Below, piece after piece: positions 19,465 to 29,617 of a stretch of 32,822 nucleotides of DNA. Each line of letters starts with the position of its first letter. The first letter of the stretch is position 1. The position numbers and the translations under genes are program-made. A model generated the notes under the pieces. That model searched no databases and had not been told where the DNA came from. It saw only the letters and a list, made by a program, of their open reading frames with translations. This DNA comes from Saccoglossus kowalevskii (Eukaryota; Hemichordata; Enteropneusta; Harrimaniidae): assembly GCF_000003605.2 (NCBI RefSeq), contig NW_003157031.1, positions 1 through 32,822 of the forward strand. The letters are read 5' to 3'.

Positions 19465-19676
19465 TACTGTAAAATGACTAATTTTCACTGGGTTTAAATT
19501 TCACTGATTTACCATTTCAGGCATATTCAGTGGGTTTTAAATTCACGGTTTCGTCATTTAGATAATGTGTTCTATGCTAAATGTTACATATTCACTGTGT
19601 TTTAATTTAGCGCATTTTTCCAGTCAGCGAAATAAGCTAAATTAAAACCCAGTGAATAATTACCCCTTTTACAGTA
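19465..19676. mobile_element. 208-bp non-autonomous TA-target transposon, copy 2
   Basis: The element is 19467-19674, flanked by TA at 19465-19466 and 19675-19676. I found no difference from copy 1 in any block compared. It lies at a different place in the unit (in CGCATACTATACTTC), so the two came from separate insertions, not from amplification of one occupied unit. The orientation relative to the tRNA is the same in both. Confidence 0.92.
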
Positions 19677-19789
19677 TACTTCAAAATTCTGCATATTCAG
19701 AATTCAATTGACTTAACTTTTAATTCCTATGTATTTTGATTGTTTCAATACGTGTCACGAGTGTTAGGCAAACGCATCAAAGGCGAACA

Positions 19790-19869
19790 GGGCGTGTGGC
19801 GCAACGGATACCGCGTCTGAGTACGGATCAGAAGATTCCAGCTTCAAATCTCAAATCCTGGCACGCTCG
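19790..19869 (+). pseudogene. 80-nt tRNA-Arg variant, class L1
   Basis: L1 insertion, A22C and C32G. It lies just downstream of the second transposon. The type A spacer after it contains the start of the 20004-21215 duplicate. Confidence 0.85.
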
Positions 19870-20281
19870 ATATTGTGGCACATGTATTAGTTTTCAAGTT
19901 ATATATGTATGTTTTCATCACAACATCAACTTTACGACAGAGCAACTCACCTGCGATAAACATATGTCATATGAATCCCAAAATCTGTTTCATTTTCTCA
20001 CATGTGTCATTGATGAACACTGGTGGGACCAATGAGCATGTGAACATCTGCAGGTAAAATGAATTGGCTGGAGTTTCTGCCTTTCCAAAATGTGCATGTC
20101 TCAATACTGTCATCGATGAACGCTATTGTGACCGACGAGCGTTACGGCCAAACAGTCAACGCATACTATACTTCAAAATTCTGCATATCCAGAATTCAAT
20201 TGACTTAACTTTTAAATCAAATGTATTTTTATTGTTTCAATACGTATCACGACTGTTAGGCAAACGCATCAAAGGCGAACA

Positions 20282-20354
20282 GGGCGTGTGGCGCAACGGA
20301 TAACGCGTTTGACTACATATCAGAAGATTCCAGGTTCAAATCCTGGCACGCTTG
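20282..20354 (+). tRNA. tRNA-Arg-like gene with anticodon ACA
   Basis: Same tRNA sequence as 16673 (C28T, anticodon ACA, T37, A57, T72). Type D spacer follows, with GTCATGATAATCCC. Confidence 0.8.
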
Positions 20355-20766
20355 ATATTATGGCACATGTATTAGTTTTCAAGTTATATATGTATGTTTT
20401 CATCACAACATCAACTTTACGACAGAGCAACTCACCTGCGATAAACATATGTCATGATAATCCCAAAATCTGTTTCCTTTTCTCACCTGTGTCATTGATG
20501 AACACCAGTGGGACCGATGAGCATGTGAACATCTGCAGGTAAAATGAATTGGCTGGAGTTTCTGCGGTTCCAAAATGTTCATGTCTCAATACTGTCATCG
20601 ATGAACGCAATTGTGACCGACGAGCGTTACGGCCAAACACTCAACGCATACTATAATTCAAAATTCTGAATATCCAGAATTTAATTGACTTAACTTTTAA
20701 GTCCTACGTACTTCGATTGTTTCAATACGTGTCACGAGTATTAGGCAAACGCATCGAACATGAACA

Positions 20767-20846
20767 GGGCGTGTGGCGCAACGGATACCGCGTCTGACTA
20801 CGGATCAGAAGATTCCAGGTTCAAATCCCAATTCCTGCCACGCTCG
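20767..20846 (+). pseudogene. 80-nt tRNA-Arg variant, class L2
   Basis: L2 T arm with G65C, as at 18133. The spacer is D switching to a B-type end, with GTCATCGATGGACGC. Confidence 0.85.
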
Positions 20847-21195
20847 ATATTATCGCACATGTATTAGTTTTCAAGTTATATATGTATGTTTTCATCACAA
20901 CATCAACTTTACGACAGAGCAACTCACCTGCGATAAACATATGTCATGAGAATCCCAAAATCTGTTTCATTTTCTCACCTGTGTCATTGATGAACACAAG
21001 TGGGACCGATGAGCATGTGAACATCTGCAGGTAAAATGAATTGGCTGGAGTTTCTGCCGTTCCAAAATTGTCATTTCTCAAAACTGTCATCGATGGACGC
21101 TCTTGTGACCGACGAGCGTTACGGTCAAACAGTCAACGCATACAAAATTCAAAATTCTGAATATCCAGAATTCAAATGACTTAACTTTTAATTCC

Positions 21196-21207
21196 TATGT
21201 ATTTCGA
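21196..21207. other. Unoccupied target site for transposon copy 1
   Basis: CCTATGTATTTCG, with TA at 21200-21201, is followed by the rare TTTCATTACTTGC leader that also flanks the first transposon. It shows the pre-insertion sequence with one TA. The unit leading to 24545 has the same unoccupied form. Confidence 0.85.
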
Positions 21208-21257
21208 TTGTTTCATTACTTGCTACGAGTAATAGACAAACGCATCAAACGCGAACA

Positions 21258-21299
21258 GGGCGTGTGGCGCAACGGATAACGCGTCTGACTACAGATCAG
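21258..21299 (+). pseudogene. 42-nt 5' half with anticodon ACA
   Basis: The same deletion junction as 15801 (GATCAG then CAACTCACC). The anticodon loop reads CTACAGA: G36A changes ACG to ACA while G37 is kept, so this ACA arose separately from the CTACATA copies. Type C spacer follows. The leader at 21196 is the unoccupied version of the first transposon site. Confidence 0.88.
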
Positions 21300-21638
21300 C
21301 AACTCACCTGCGATAAACATGTGTCATATGAATTCCAAAATCTGTTTCATATTCTCACACCTGCCATTGGTGAGCACCGGTGGGACCTCTGAGCATGTGA
21401 ACATCTACAGATCAAACGAATCGGCTGGAGTTTCTGCGGTTCCAAAATTTGCATGTCTCAATACTGTCATCGATGAACGCTATTGTGACCGACTTGCGTT
21501 ACAGCCAAACAGTCAACGCATACTATACTTCAAAATTCTACATATCCAGAATTCAATTGACTTAACTTTTAATTCCTATGTATTTTGATTGTTTCAATAC
21601 GTATCACGAGTGATAGGCAAACGCATCCACTTTGAACA

Positions 21639-21711
21639 GGGTGTGTGGCGCAACGGATAAGGCGTCTGACTACGGATCAGAAGATTCCAGGTTCGAATCC
21701 TGGTACGCTCG
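21639..21711 (+). tRNA. tRNA-Arg(ACG), D-stem mismatch
   Basis: 73 nt. C4T (U-G wobble), C23G (G12 against G23 in the D stem) and C66T (wobble). The anticodon and T arm are normal. It is identical to the copy at 24926. Type B spacer follows. Confidence 0.8.
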
Positions 21712-22116
21712 ATATTATGCATTAGTTTTCAAGTTATAAATGTTTGTTTTCATCACAACATCAACTTTTCGACAGAGCAACTCACCTGCGATAAACACGT
21801 GTCATATGAATCCCCAAATCTGTTTCATTTTCTCACACGTGTCATTGGTGAACACCGGAGGGACCTATGAGCATGTGAACATCTACAGATCAAACGAATC
21901 GGCTGGAGTTTCTGCAGTTCCAAAATTTGCATTTCTCAAAACTGTCGTCGATGAACACTCTTGTGACTGACGAGCGTTACGGTCAAACAGTCAACGCATA
22001 CTATAATTCAAAATTCTGAATATCCAGAATTCAATTGACTTAACTTTTAAGTCATATGTATTTCGATTGTTTCAATACGTGTCACAAGTGTTAGGCAAAC
22101 GCATCAAAGGCGAACA

Positions 22117-22189
22117 GGGCGCGTGGCGCAACGGATAACGCGTCTGACTACGGATCAGAAGATTCCAGGTTCGAATCCTGGCACGCTCG
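22117..22189 (+). tRNA. tRNA-Arg(ACG), acceptor mismatch
   Basis: 73 nt, T6C only, so C6 faces A67. The type A spacer has the GATAGCG marker of the 19095 unit and contains the TA-CTAG-TA scar. Confidence 0.85.
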
Positions 22190-22486
22190 GTATTATGGCA
22201 CGTGTATTAGTTTTCAACTTATATATGTATGTTTTCATCACATCATCAACTTTACGATAGCGCAACTCACCTGCGATAAACATATGTCATATGAATCCCA
22301 AAATCTGTTTCATTTTCTCACATGTGTCATTGATGAACACTGGTGGGACCAATGAGCATGTGAACATCTGCAGGTAAAATGAATTGGCTGGAGTTTCTGC
22401 CTTTCCAAAATGTGCATGTCTCAATACTGTCATCGATGAACGCTATTGTGACCGACGAGCGTTACGGCCAAACAGTCAACGCATAC

Positions 22487-22494
22487 TACTAGTA
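22487..22494. other. Transposon excision footprint TACTAGTA
   Basis: Most units read CGCATACTATACTTC here. This one reads TA, then CTAG, then TA at the place where the related 19095 unit holds the 208-bp transposon. CT is the element's first two bases and AG its last two, as expected when a TA-target element is cut out with a short overhang left at each end. Confidence 0.88.
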
Positions 22495-22607
22495 TACTTC
22501 AAAATTCTGCATATTCAGAATTCAATTGACTTAACTTTTAATTCCTATGTATTTTGATTGTTTCAATACGTGTCACGAGTGTTAGGCAAACGCATCAAAG
22601 GCTAACA

Positions 22608-22679
22608 GGGCGTATGGCGCAGCGGATAACGCGTCTGACTACGGATAGAACATTCCAGGTTCGAATCCTGTCACGCTCG
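22608..22679 (+). pseudogene. 72-nt tRNA-Arg pseudogene, anticodon-stem deletion
   Basis: One base is missing after the anticodon loop (GGATAGAACATT instead of GGATCAGAAGATT), breaking the stem. G7A, A15G and G65T are further changes. It is shared with the copy at 25404 apart from the 5' part. A B-like spacer with CACCGGTGGG follows. Confidence 0.83.
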
Positions 22680-23500
22680 GTATTATGGCACATGCATTAG
22701 TTTTCAACTTATAAATGTTTGTTTTCATCACATCATCAACTTTACGACATAGCAACTCACCTGCGATAAACAGGTGTCATATGAATCCCCAAATCAGTTT
22801 CATTTTCTCACACGTGTCATTGAAGAACACCGGTGGGACCTATGAGCATGTGAACATCTACAGATCAAACGAATCGGCTGGAGTTTCCGCCGTTCCAAAA
22901 TTTGCATGTCTCAAAACGCAATTGTGACCGACGAGCGTTACAGCCAAACAGTCAACGCAAACTATACTTCAAAATTCTGAATATCCAGAATTCAATTGAC
23001 TTAACATTTAATTCAAATGTATTTCGATTGTTTCAATACGTCACGGTGTCACGACTGTTAGGCATACGTATCAAAGGCGAACATGGCGTGTGGCGCAACG
23101 GATAACGCGTCTGACTACGGATCAGAAGATTCCAGGTTCAAATCCTAGCACGCTCGATATTATGGCACTTGTATTAGTTTTCAAGTTATAAATGTATATT
23201 TTCATCACAACATCAACTTTATGACAGAGCAACTCACCTGCGATATACATGTGCCATATGAATCCCAAAATCTGTTTCATTTTCTCGCACGTGTCATTGG
23301 TGAACACCGGTGGGACCGATGAGCATGTGAACATCTGCAGGTAAAATGAATTGGCTGGAGTTTCTGCCGTTCCAAAATTGTCATGTCTCAATACTGTCAT
23401 CGATGAACGCAATTGTGACGGACGAGCGTTACGGCCAAACAGTCAACGCAAACTATACTTCAAAATTCTGAATATCCAGAATTCAATTGACTTAACTTTT
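22624..23500 (+). repeat. Higher-order block, first copy (offset 2796)
   Basis: About 880 bp recurring at 25420-26296. Both copies carry a short insertion in the leader (TACGTCACGGTGTCACG). With the 3287-offset block this makes a tandem pair of about 3 kb modules, the first holding one more unit (the footprint unit) than the second. Confidence 0.84.
23084..23156 (+). pseudogene. tRNA-Arg(ACG) decayed copy, T1
   Basis: 73 nt. G1T puts T1 opposite C72, G64A breaks one T-stem pair (CCTAG), and G57A is silent for the B box. It matches the copy at 25880. The spacer is A-like with GTGCCATATG. Confidence 0.75.
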
Positions 23501-23569
23501 AATTCAAATGTATTTTTAATTGTTTCAATACGTATCACGACTGTTAGGCAAACGTATCAAAGGCGAACA

Positions 23570-23641
23570 GGGCGTTTGAGCAACGGATAACGCGTCTGAC
23601 TACGGATCAGAAGATTCCAGGTTCAAATCCTGGCACGCTTG
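23570..23641 (+). pseudogene. 72-nt tRNA-Arg pseudogene, D-arm lesion
   Basis: The 5' part reads GGGCGTTTGAGCAACGG, one base shorter than consensus, which destroys the D stem and the A box. The anticodon is ACG, with A57 and T72. Its 3' part matches the ACA copy at 20282, so the duplication starts inside the gene. Type D spacer follows. Confidence 0.82.
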
Positions 23642-24053
23642 ATATTATGGCACATGTATTAGTTTTCAAGTTATATATGTATGTTTTCATCACAACATCA
23701 ACTTTACGACAGAGCAACTCACCTGCGATAAACATATGTCATGATAATCCCAAAATCTGTTTCCTTTTCTCACCTGTGTCATTGATGAACACCAGTGGGA
23801 CCGATGAGCATGTGAACATCTGCAGGTAAAATGAATTGGCTGGAGTTTCTGCGGTTCCAAAATGTTCATGTCTCAATACTGTCATCGATGAACGCAATTG
23901 TGACCGACGAGCGTTACGGCCAAACACTCAACGCATACTATAATTCAAAATTCTGAATATCCAGAATTTAATTGACTTAACTTTTAAGTCCTACGTACTT
24001 CGATTGTTTCAATACGTGTCACGAGTATTAGGCAAACGCATCGAACATGAACA

Positions 24054-24133
24054 GGGCGTGTGGCGCAACGGATACCGCGTCTGACTACGGATCAGAAGAT
24101 TCCAGGTTCAAATCCCAATTCCTGGCACGCTCG
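24054..24133 (+). pseudogene. 80-nt tRNA-Arg variant, class L2
   Basis: L2 T arm with a normal CCTGG 3' strand, unlike its duplicate at 20767. The spacer is D switching to a B-type end. Confidence 0.85.
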
Positions 24134-24544
24134 ATATTATCGCACATGTATTAGTTTTCAAGTTATATATGTATGTTTTCATCACAACATCAACTTTACG
24201 ACAGAGCAACTCACCTGCGATAAACATATGTCATGAGAATCCCAAAATCTGTTTCATTTTCTCACCTGTGTCATTGATGAACACAAGTGGGACCGATGAG
24301 CATGTGAACATCTGCAGGTAAAATGAATTGGCTGGAGTTTCTGCCGTTCCAAAATTGTCATTTCTCAAAACTGTCATCGATGGACGCTCTTGTGACCGAC
24401 GAGCGTTACGGTCAAACAGTCAACGCATACAAAATTCAAAATTCTGAATATCCAGAATTCAAATGACTTAACTTTTAATTCCTATGTATTTCGATTGTTT
24501 CATTACTTGCTACGAGTAATAGACAAACGCATCAAACGCGAACA

Positions 24545-24586
24545 GGGCGTGTGGCGCAACGGATAACGCGTCTGACTACAGATCAG
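24545..24586 (+). pseudogene. 42-nt 5' half with anticodon ACA
   Basis: Duplicate of the 21258 half, with the same G36A and junction. The type C spacer has AAAGGAATCGG where the duplicate has AAACGAATCGG. Confidence 0.88.
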
Positions 24587-24925
24587 CAACTCACCTGCGA
24601 TAAACATGTGTCATATGAATTCCAAAATCTGTTTCATATTCTCACACCTGCCATTGGTGAGCACCGGTGGGACCTCTGAGCATGTGAACATCTACAGATC
24701 AAAGGAATCGGCTGGAGTTTCTGCGGTTCCAAAATTTGCATGTCTCAATACTGTCATCGATGAACGCTATTGTGACCGACTTGCGTTACAGCCAAACAGT
24801 CAACGCATACTATACTTCAAAATTCTACATATCCAGAATTCAATTGACTTAACTTTTAATTCCTATGTATTTTGATTGTTTCAATACGTATCACGAGTGA
24901 TAGGCAAACGCATCCACTTTGAACA

Positions 24926-24998
24926 GGGTGTGTGGCGCAACGGATAAGGCGTCTGACTACGGATCAGAAGATTCCAGGTTCGAATCCTGGTACGCTCG
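24926..24998 (+). tRNA. tRNA-Arg(ACG), D-stem mismatch
   Basis: Same sequence as 21639 (C4T, C23G, C66T). Leader CATCCACTTTGAACA is restricted to these two copies. Type B spacer follows. Confidence 0.8.
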
Positions 24999-25403
24999 AT
25001 ATTATGCATTAGTTTTCAAGTTATAAATGTTTGTTTTCATCACAACATCAACTTTTCGACAGAGCAACTCACCTGCGATAAACACGTGTCATATGAATCC
25101 CCAAATCTGTTTCATTTTCTCACACGTGTCATTGGTGAACACCGGAGGGACCTATGAGCATGTGAACATCTACAGATCAAACGAATCGGCTGGAGTTTCT
25201 GCAGTTCCAAAATTTGCATTTCTCAAAACTGTCGTCGATGAACGCTCTTGTGACCGACGAGCGTTACGGTCAAACAGTCAACGCATACTATAATTCAAAA
25301 TTCTGAATATCCAGAATTCAATTGACTTAACTTTTAATTCCTATGTATTTCGATTGTTTCATTACGTGTTACGAGTAATAGACAAACGCATCAAACGCGA
25401 ACA

Positions 25404-25475
25404 GGGCGTGTGGCGCAACGGATAACGCGTCTGACTACGGATAGAACATTCCAGGTTCGAATCCTGTCACGCTCG
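25404..25475 (+). pseudogene. 72-nt tRNA-Arg pseudogene, anticodon-stem deletion
   Basis: The 5' half is consensus up to the anticodon loop; from there it matches 22608 (GGATAGAACATT, CCTGT). The 5' halves of the two copies differ, so a switch point lies inside the gene. A B-like spacer follows. Confidence 0.83.
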
Positions 25476-26296
25476 GTATTATGGCACATGCATTAGTTTT
25501 CAACTTATAAATGTTTGTTTTCATCACAATATCAACTTTACGACATAGCAACTCACCTGCGATAAACAGGTGTCATATGAATCCCCAAATCAGTTTCATT
25601 TTCTCACACGTGTCATTGAAGAACACCGGTGGGACCTATGAGCATGTGAACATCTACAGATCAAACGAATCGGCTGGAGTTTCCGCCGTTCCAAAATTTG
25701 CATGTCTCAAAAGGCAATTGTGACCGACGAGCGTTACAGCCAAACAGTCAACGCAAACTATACTTCAAAATTCTGAATATCCAGAATTCAATTGACTTAA
25801 CTTTTAATTCAAATGTATTTCGATTGTTTCAATACGTCACGGTGTCACGACTGTTAGGCAAACGTATCAAAAGCGAACATGGCGTGTGGCGCAACGGATA
25901 ACGCGTCTGACTACGGATCAGAAGATTCCAGGTTCAAATCCTAGCACGCTCGATATTATGGCACTTGTATTAGTTTTCAAGTTATATATGTATATTTTCA
26001 TCACAACATCAACTTTATGACAGAGCAACTCACCTGCGATATACATGTGCCATATGAATCCCAAAATCTGTTTCATTTTCTCACACGTGTCATTGGTGAA
26101 CACCGGTGGGACCGATGAGCATGTGAACATCTGCAGGTAAAATGAATTGGCTGGAGTTTCTGCCGTTCCAAAATTGTCATGTCTCAATACTGTCATCGAT
26201 GAACGCAATTGTGACGGACGAGCGTTACGGCCAAACAGTCAACGCAAACTATACTTCAAAATTCTGAATATCCAGAATTCAATTGACTTAACTTTT
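25420..26296 (+). repeat. Higher-order block, second copy (offset 2796)
   Basis: Partner of 22624-23500, ending where AATTCAAATG becomes AAATCAAATG in the spacer tail. Confidence 0.84.
25880..25952 (+). pseudogene. tRNA-Arg(ACG) decayed copy, T1
   Basis: Same sequence as 23084: T1 against C72, G57A and G64A. The leader has AAAAGCGAACA in place of AAAGGCGAACA. Confidence 0.75.
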
Positions 26297-26364
26297 AAAT
26301 CAAATGTATTTTTATTGTTTCAATACGTATCACGACTGTTAGGCAAACGTATCAAAGGCGAACA

Positions 26365-26437
26365 GGGCGTTTGGCGCAACGGATAACGCGTCTGACTACG
26401 GATCAGAAGATTCCAGGTTCAAATCCTGGCACGCTTG
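26365..26437 (+). tRNA. tRNA-Arg(ACG), acceptor mismatch
   Basis: 73 nt. G7T (T7 against C66), G57A and C72T (G1-U72 wobble). The anticodon is ACG. It has the same T72 as the ACA copies but the normal anticodon loop, so it may represent their pre-mutation relative. Type A spacer follows. Confidence 0.8.
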
Positions 26438-26848
26438 ATATTATGGCACATGTATTAGTTTTCAAGTTATATATGTATGTTTTCATCACAACATCAACTT
26501 TACGACAGAGCAACTCACCTGCGATAAACATATGTCATATGAATCCCAAAATCTGTTTCATTTTCTCACATGTGTCAATGATGAACACCGGTGGGACCGA
26601 TGAGCACGTGAACATCTGCAGGTAAAATGAATTGGCTGGTTTTTCTGCCGTTCCAAAATTTTCATGTCTCAATTCTGTCATCGATGAACGCAATTGTGAC
26701 CGACGACCGTTACGGCCAAACAGTCAACGCAAACTATACTTCAAAATTCTGAGTATCCAGAATTCAATTGACTTAACTTTTAAGTCATATGTATTTCGAT
26801 TGTTTCAATACGTGTCACGAGTGATAGGCAAACGCATCGACTTTGAAC

Positions 26849-26921
26849 AGGCGTGTGGCGCAACGGATAACGCGTCTGACTACGGATCAGAATATTCCAG
26901 GTTCGAATCCTGGCACGCTCG
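26849..26921 (+). tRNA. tRNA-Arg(ACG), one G lost at the 5' end
   Basis: The 5' end reads CAGGCGTG with one G fewer than usual, so base 1 would be A facing C72. G45T lies in the variable loop. The first T-run downstream is deleted (ATTAGTTATAAATG), leaving only the TTTT in TGTTTTCATC. Type B spacer follows. Confidence 0.78.
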
Positions 26922-27319
26922 ATATTATGGCTCATGCATTAGTTATAAATGTTTGTTTTCATCACAACATCAACTTTACGACAGAGCAACTCACCTGCGA
27001 TAAACATGTGTCAAATGAATCTTCAAATCTGTTTCATTTTCTCACACGTGTCATTGGTGAACACCGGAGGGACCTATGAGCATGTGAACATCTACAGATC
27101 AAACGAATCGGCTGGAGTTTCTGCGGTTCCAAAATTTGCATTTCTCAAAACTGTCGTCGATGAACGTTCTTGTGACCGATGAACGTTACGGCCAAACAGT
27201 CAACGCATACTATAATTCAAAATTCTGAATATCCAGAATTCAAATGACTTAACTTTTAATGCCTATGTATTTTGATTGTTTGAATACGTGTCACGAGTGT
27301 TAGGCAAAAAAAGCGAACA

Positions 27320-27399
27320 GAGCGTGTGGCGCAACGGATACCGCATCTGACTACGGATCAGAAGATTCCAGCTTCAAATCTCAAATCCTGGCACGCTCG
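27320..27399 (+). pseudogene. 80-nt tRNA-Arg variant, class L1
   Basis: Identical to 1496: G2A restoring full acceptor complementarity, A22C, G26A, L1 insertion. The leader holds the unusual GGCAAAAAAAGCG. Type A spacer follows. Confidence 0.85.
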
Positions 27400-27811
27400 A
27401 TATTGTGGCACATGTATTAGTTTTCAAGTTATATATGTTTGTTTTCATCACAACATCAACTTTACGACAGAGCAACTCACCTGCGATAAACATATGTCAT
27501 ATGAATCCCAAAATCTGTTTCATTTTCTCACATGTGTCAATGATGAACACCGGTGGGACCGATGAGCATGTGAACATCTGCAGGTAAAATGAATTGGCAG
27601 GAGTTTCTGCCGTTCCAAAATTTTCATGTCTCAATTCTGTCATCGATGAACGCAATTGTGACCGACGACCGTTACGACCAAACAGTCAACGTAAACTATA
27701 CTTCAAAATTCTGAGTATCCAGAATTCAATTGACTTAACTTTTCAGTCATATGTATTTCGATTGTTTCAATACGTGTCACGAGTGATAGGCAAACGCATC
27801 GACTTTGAACA

Positions 27812-27884
27812 GGGCGTGTGGCGCAACGGATAACGCGTCTGACTACGGATCAGAAGATTCCTGGTTCGAATCCTGGCACGCTCG
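27812..27884 (+). tRNA. tRNA-Arg(ACG), T-stem mismatch
   Basis: A51T as in 1988. This unit also starts a second duplication, with 31357 onward (offset 3545). Type B spacer follows. Confidence 0.85.
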
Positions 27885-28296
27885 GTATTATGGCTCATGC
27901 ATTAGTTTTCAAGTTATAAATGTTTGTTTTCATCACAACATCAACTTTACGACAGAGCAACTCACCTGCGATAAACATGTGTCATATGAATCCCCAAATC
28001 TGTTTCATTTTCTCACACGTGTCATTGGTGAACACCGGAGGGACCTATGAGCATGTGAACATCTACAGATCAAACGAATCGGCTGGAGTTTCTGCGGATC
28101 CAAAATTTGCATTTCTCAAAACTGTCGTCGATGAACGCTCTTGTGACCGACGAGCGTTACGGTCAAACAGTCAACGCATACTATACTTCAAAATTCTGCA
28201 TATCCAGAATTCAATTGTCTTAACTTTTAATTCCAATGTATTTTGATTGTTTCAATACGTGTCACGAGTGTTAGGCAAACGCATCAAAGGCGAACA

Positions 28297-28376
28297 GGGC
28301 GTGTGGCGCAACGGATACCGCGTCTGACTACGGATCAGAAGATTCCATCTTCAAATCTCAAATCCTGGCACGCTCG
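28297..28376 (+). pseudogene. 80-nt tRNA-Arg variant, class L1, T52
   Basis: L1 insertion, A22C, and G52T, so the T stem (CCATC) has lost two of five pairs. Shared with 31842. Type A spacer follows. Confidence 0.85.
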
Positions 28377-28788
28377 ATATTGTGGCACATGTATTAGTTT
28401 TCAAGTTATATATGTATGTTTTCATCGCAACATCAACTTTACGACAGAGCAACTCACCTGCGATAAGCATATGTCATATGAATCCCAAAATCTGTTTCAT
28501 TTTCTCACATGTGTCAATGATGAACACCGGTGGGACCGATGAGCATGTGAACATCTGCAGGTAAAATGAATTGGCTGGAGTTTCTGCCGTTCCAAAATGT
28601 TCATGTCTCAATTCTGTCATCGATGAACGCAATTGTGACCGACGACCGTTACGGCCAAACAGTCAACGCAAACTATACTTCAAAATTCTGAGTATCCAGA
28701 ATTCAATTGCCTTAACTTTTAAGTCATATGTATTTCGATTGTTTCAATACGTGTCACGAGTGATAGGCAAACGCATCGACTTTGAACG

Positions 28789-28797
28789 GGGCGTGTG
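28789..28797 (+). pseudogene. 9-nt tRNA 5' stub at a recombination junction
   Basis: GGGCGTGTG continues directly into TATTTCGATTG, a sequence that normally lies about 75 bp upstream of the next tRNA. Most of one unit is missing. The shared TGT/TGTA bases around the join suggest microhomology. Confidence 0.85.
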
Positions 28798-28855
28798 TAT
28801 TTCGATTGTTTCATTACGTGTTACGAGTAATAGACAAACGCATCAAACGCGAACA

Positions 28856-28897
28856 GGGCGTGTGGCGCAACGTATAACGCGTCTGACTACGGATCAG
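28856..28897 (+). pseudogene. 42-nt 5' half of tRNA-Arg(ACG)
   Basis: Standard half junction. G19T in the D loop (ACGTATA) also damages the A box. Type C spacer follows. First of four consecutive halves at a 381-bp period. Confidence 0.88.
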
Positions 28898-29236
28898 CAA
28901 CTCACCTGCGATAAACATGTGTCATATGAATTCCAAAATCTGTTTCATATTCTCACACCTGCCATTGGTGAGCACCGGTGGGACCTCTGAGCATGTGAAC
29001 ATCTACAGATCAAACGAATCGGCTGGAGTTTCTGCGGTTCCAAAATTTGCATTTCTCAAAACCGTCGTCGATGAACGCTCTTGTGACGGACGAGCGTTAC
29101 GGTCAAACAGTCAACGCATACTATAATTCAAAATTCTGAATATCCAGAATTCTATTGACTTAACTTTTAATTCCTATGTATTTCGATTGTTTCATTACGT
29201 GTTACGAGTAATAGACAAACGCATCAAACGCGAACA

Positions 29237-29278
29237 GGGCGTGTGGCGCAACGGAAAACGCGTCTAACTACGGATCAG
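29237..29278 (+). pseudogene. 42-nt 5' half of tRNA-Arg(ACG)
   Basis: The D loop reads GGAAAACG (T20a to A) and G30A disrupts the anticodon stem. The junction is GATCAGAAACTC, one base different from the usual. The spacer starts as C and becomes B at GGTGAACACCGGAGG. Confidence 0.87.
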
Positions 29279-29617
29279 AAACTCACCTGCGATAAACATG
29301 TGTCATATGAATTCCAAAATCTGTTTCATATTCTCACACCTGCCATTGGTGAACACCGGAGGGACCTATGAGCATGTGAACATCTACAGATCAAACGAAT
29401 CGGCTGGAGTTTCTGCGGTTCCAAAATTTGCATTTCTCAAAACTGTCATCGATGAACGCTCTTGTGACCGACGAGCGTTACGGTCATACAGTCAACGCAT
29501 ACTATAATTCAAAATTCTGAATATCCAGAATTCAAATGACTTAACTTTTAATTCCTATGTATTTTGATTGTTTGAATACGTGTCACGAGTGTTAGGCAAA
29601 CGCATCAAAGGCGAACA

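Larger units (their letters stand above)
20004..21215 (+). repeat. Higher-order block, second copy (offset 2633/2634)
   Basis: Partner of 17371-18581. It ends inside a leader, where GTTTCAATATG becomes GTTTCATTACTTG. Confidence 0.85.
20320..22050 (+). repeat. Higher-order block, first copy (offset 3287)
   Basis: About 1.7 kb recurring at 23607-25337. It covers the 3' half of one tRNA, an L2 variant, a 5' half, and the tRNA at 21639. Only a few substitutions were seen, for example G65C in the 20767 copy but not in 24054. Confidence 0.87.
23607..25337 (+). repeat. Higher-order block, second copy (offset 3287)
   Basis: Partner of 20320-22050. After 25337 the two copies diverge: the first goes on to the 22117 unit, the second skips to a leader of the TTACGAGTAATAGAC type. 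Confidence 0.87.
26997..28043 (+). repeat. Higher-order block (offset 25824 to 1173-2219)
   Basis: About 1.05 kb nearly identical to the segment near the window start, with one substitution noted (GCAGGAGTTT against GCAGGACTTT). It includes the tRNAs at 27320 and 27812. The partners are about 26 kb apart. Confidence 0.87.
27885..28797 (+). repeat. Higher-order block (offset 3545/3543 to 31430-32340)
   Basis: About 0.9 kb shared with the right end of the window. A 2-nt deletion in the second copy (CAGGTAATG for CAGGTAAAATG) shifts the offset. The first copy ends in the truncated tRNA stub at 28789, the second continues into an intact tRNA. Confidence 0.85.
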
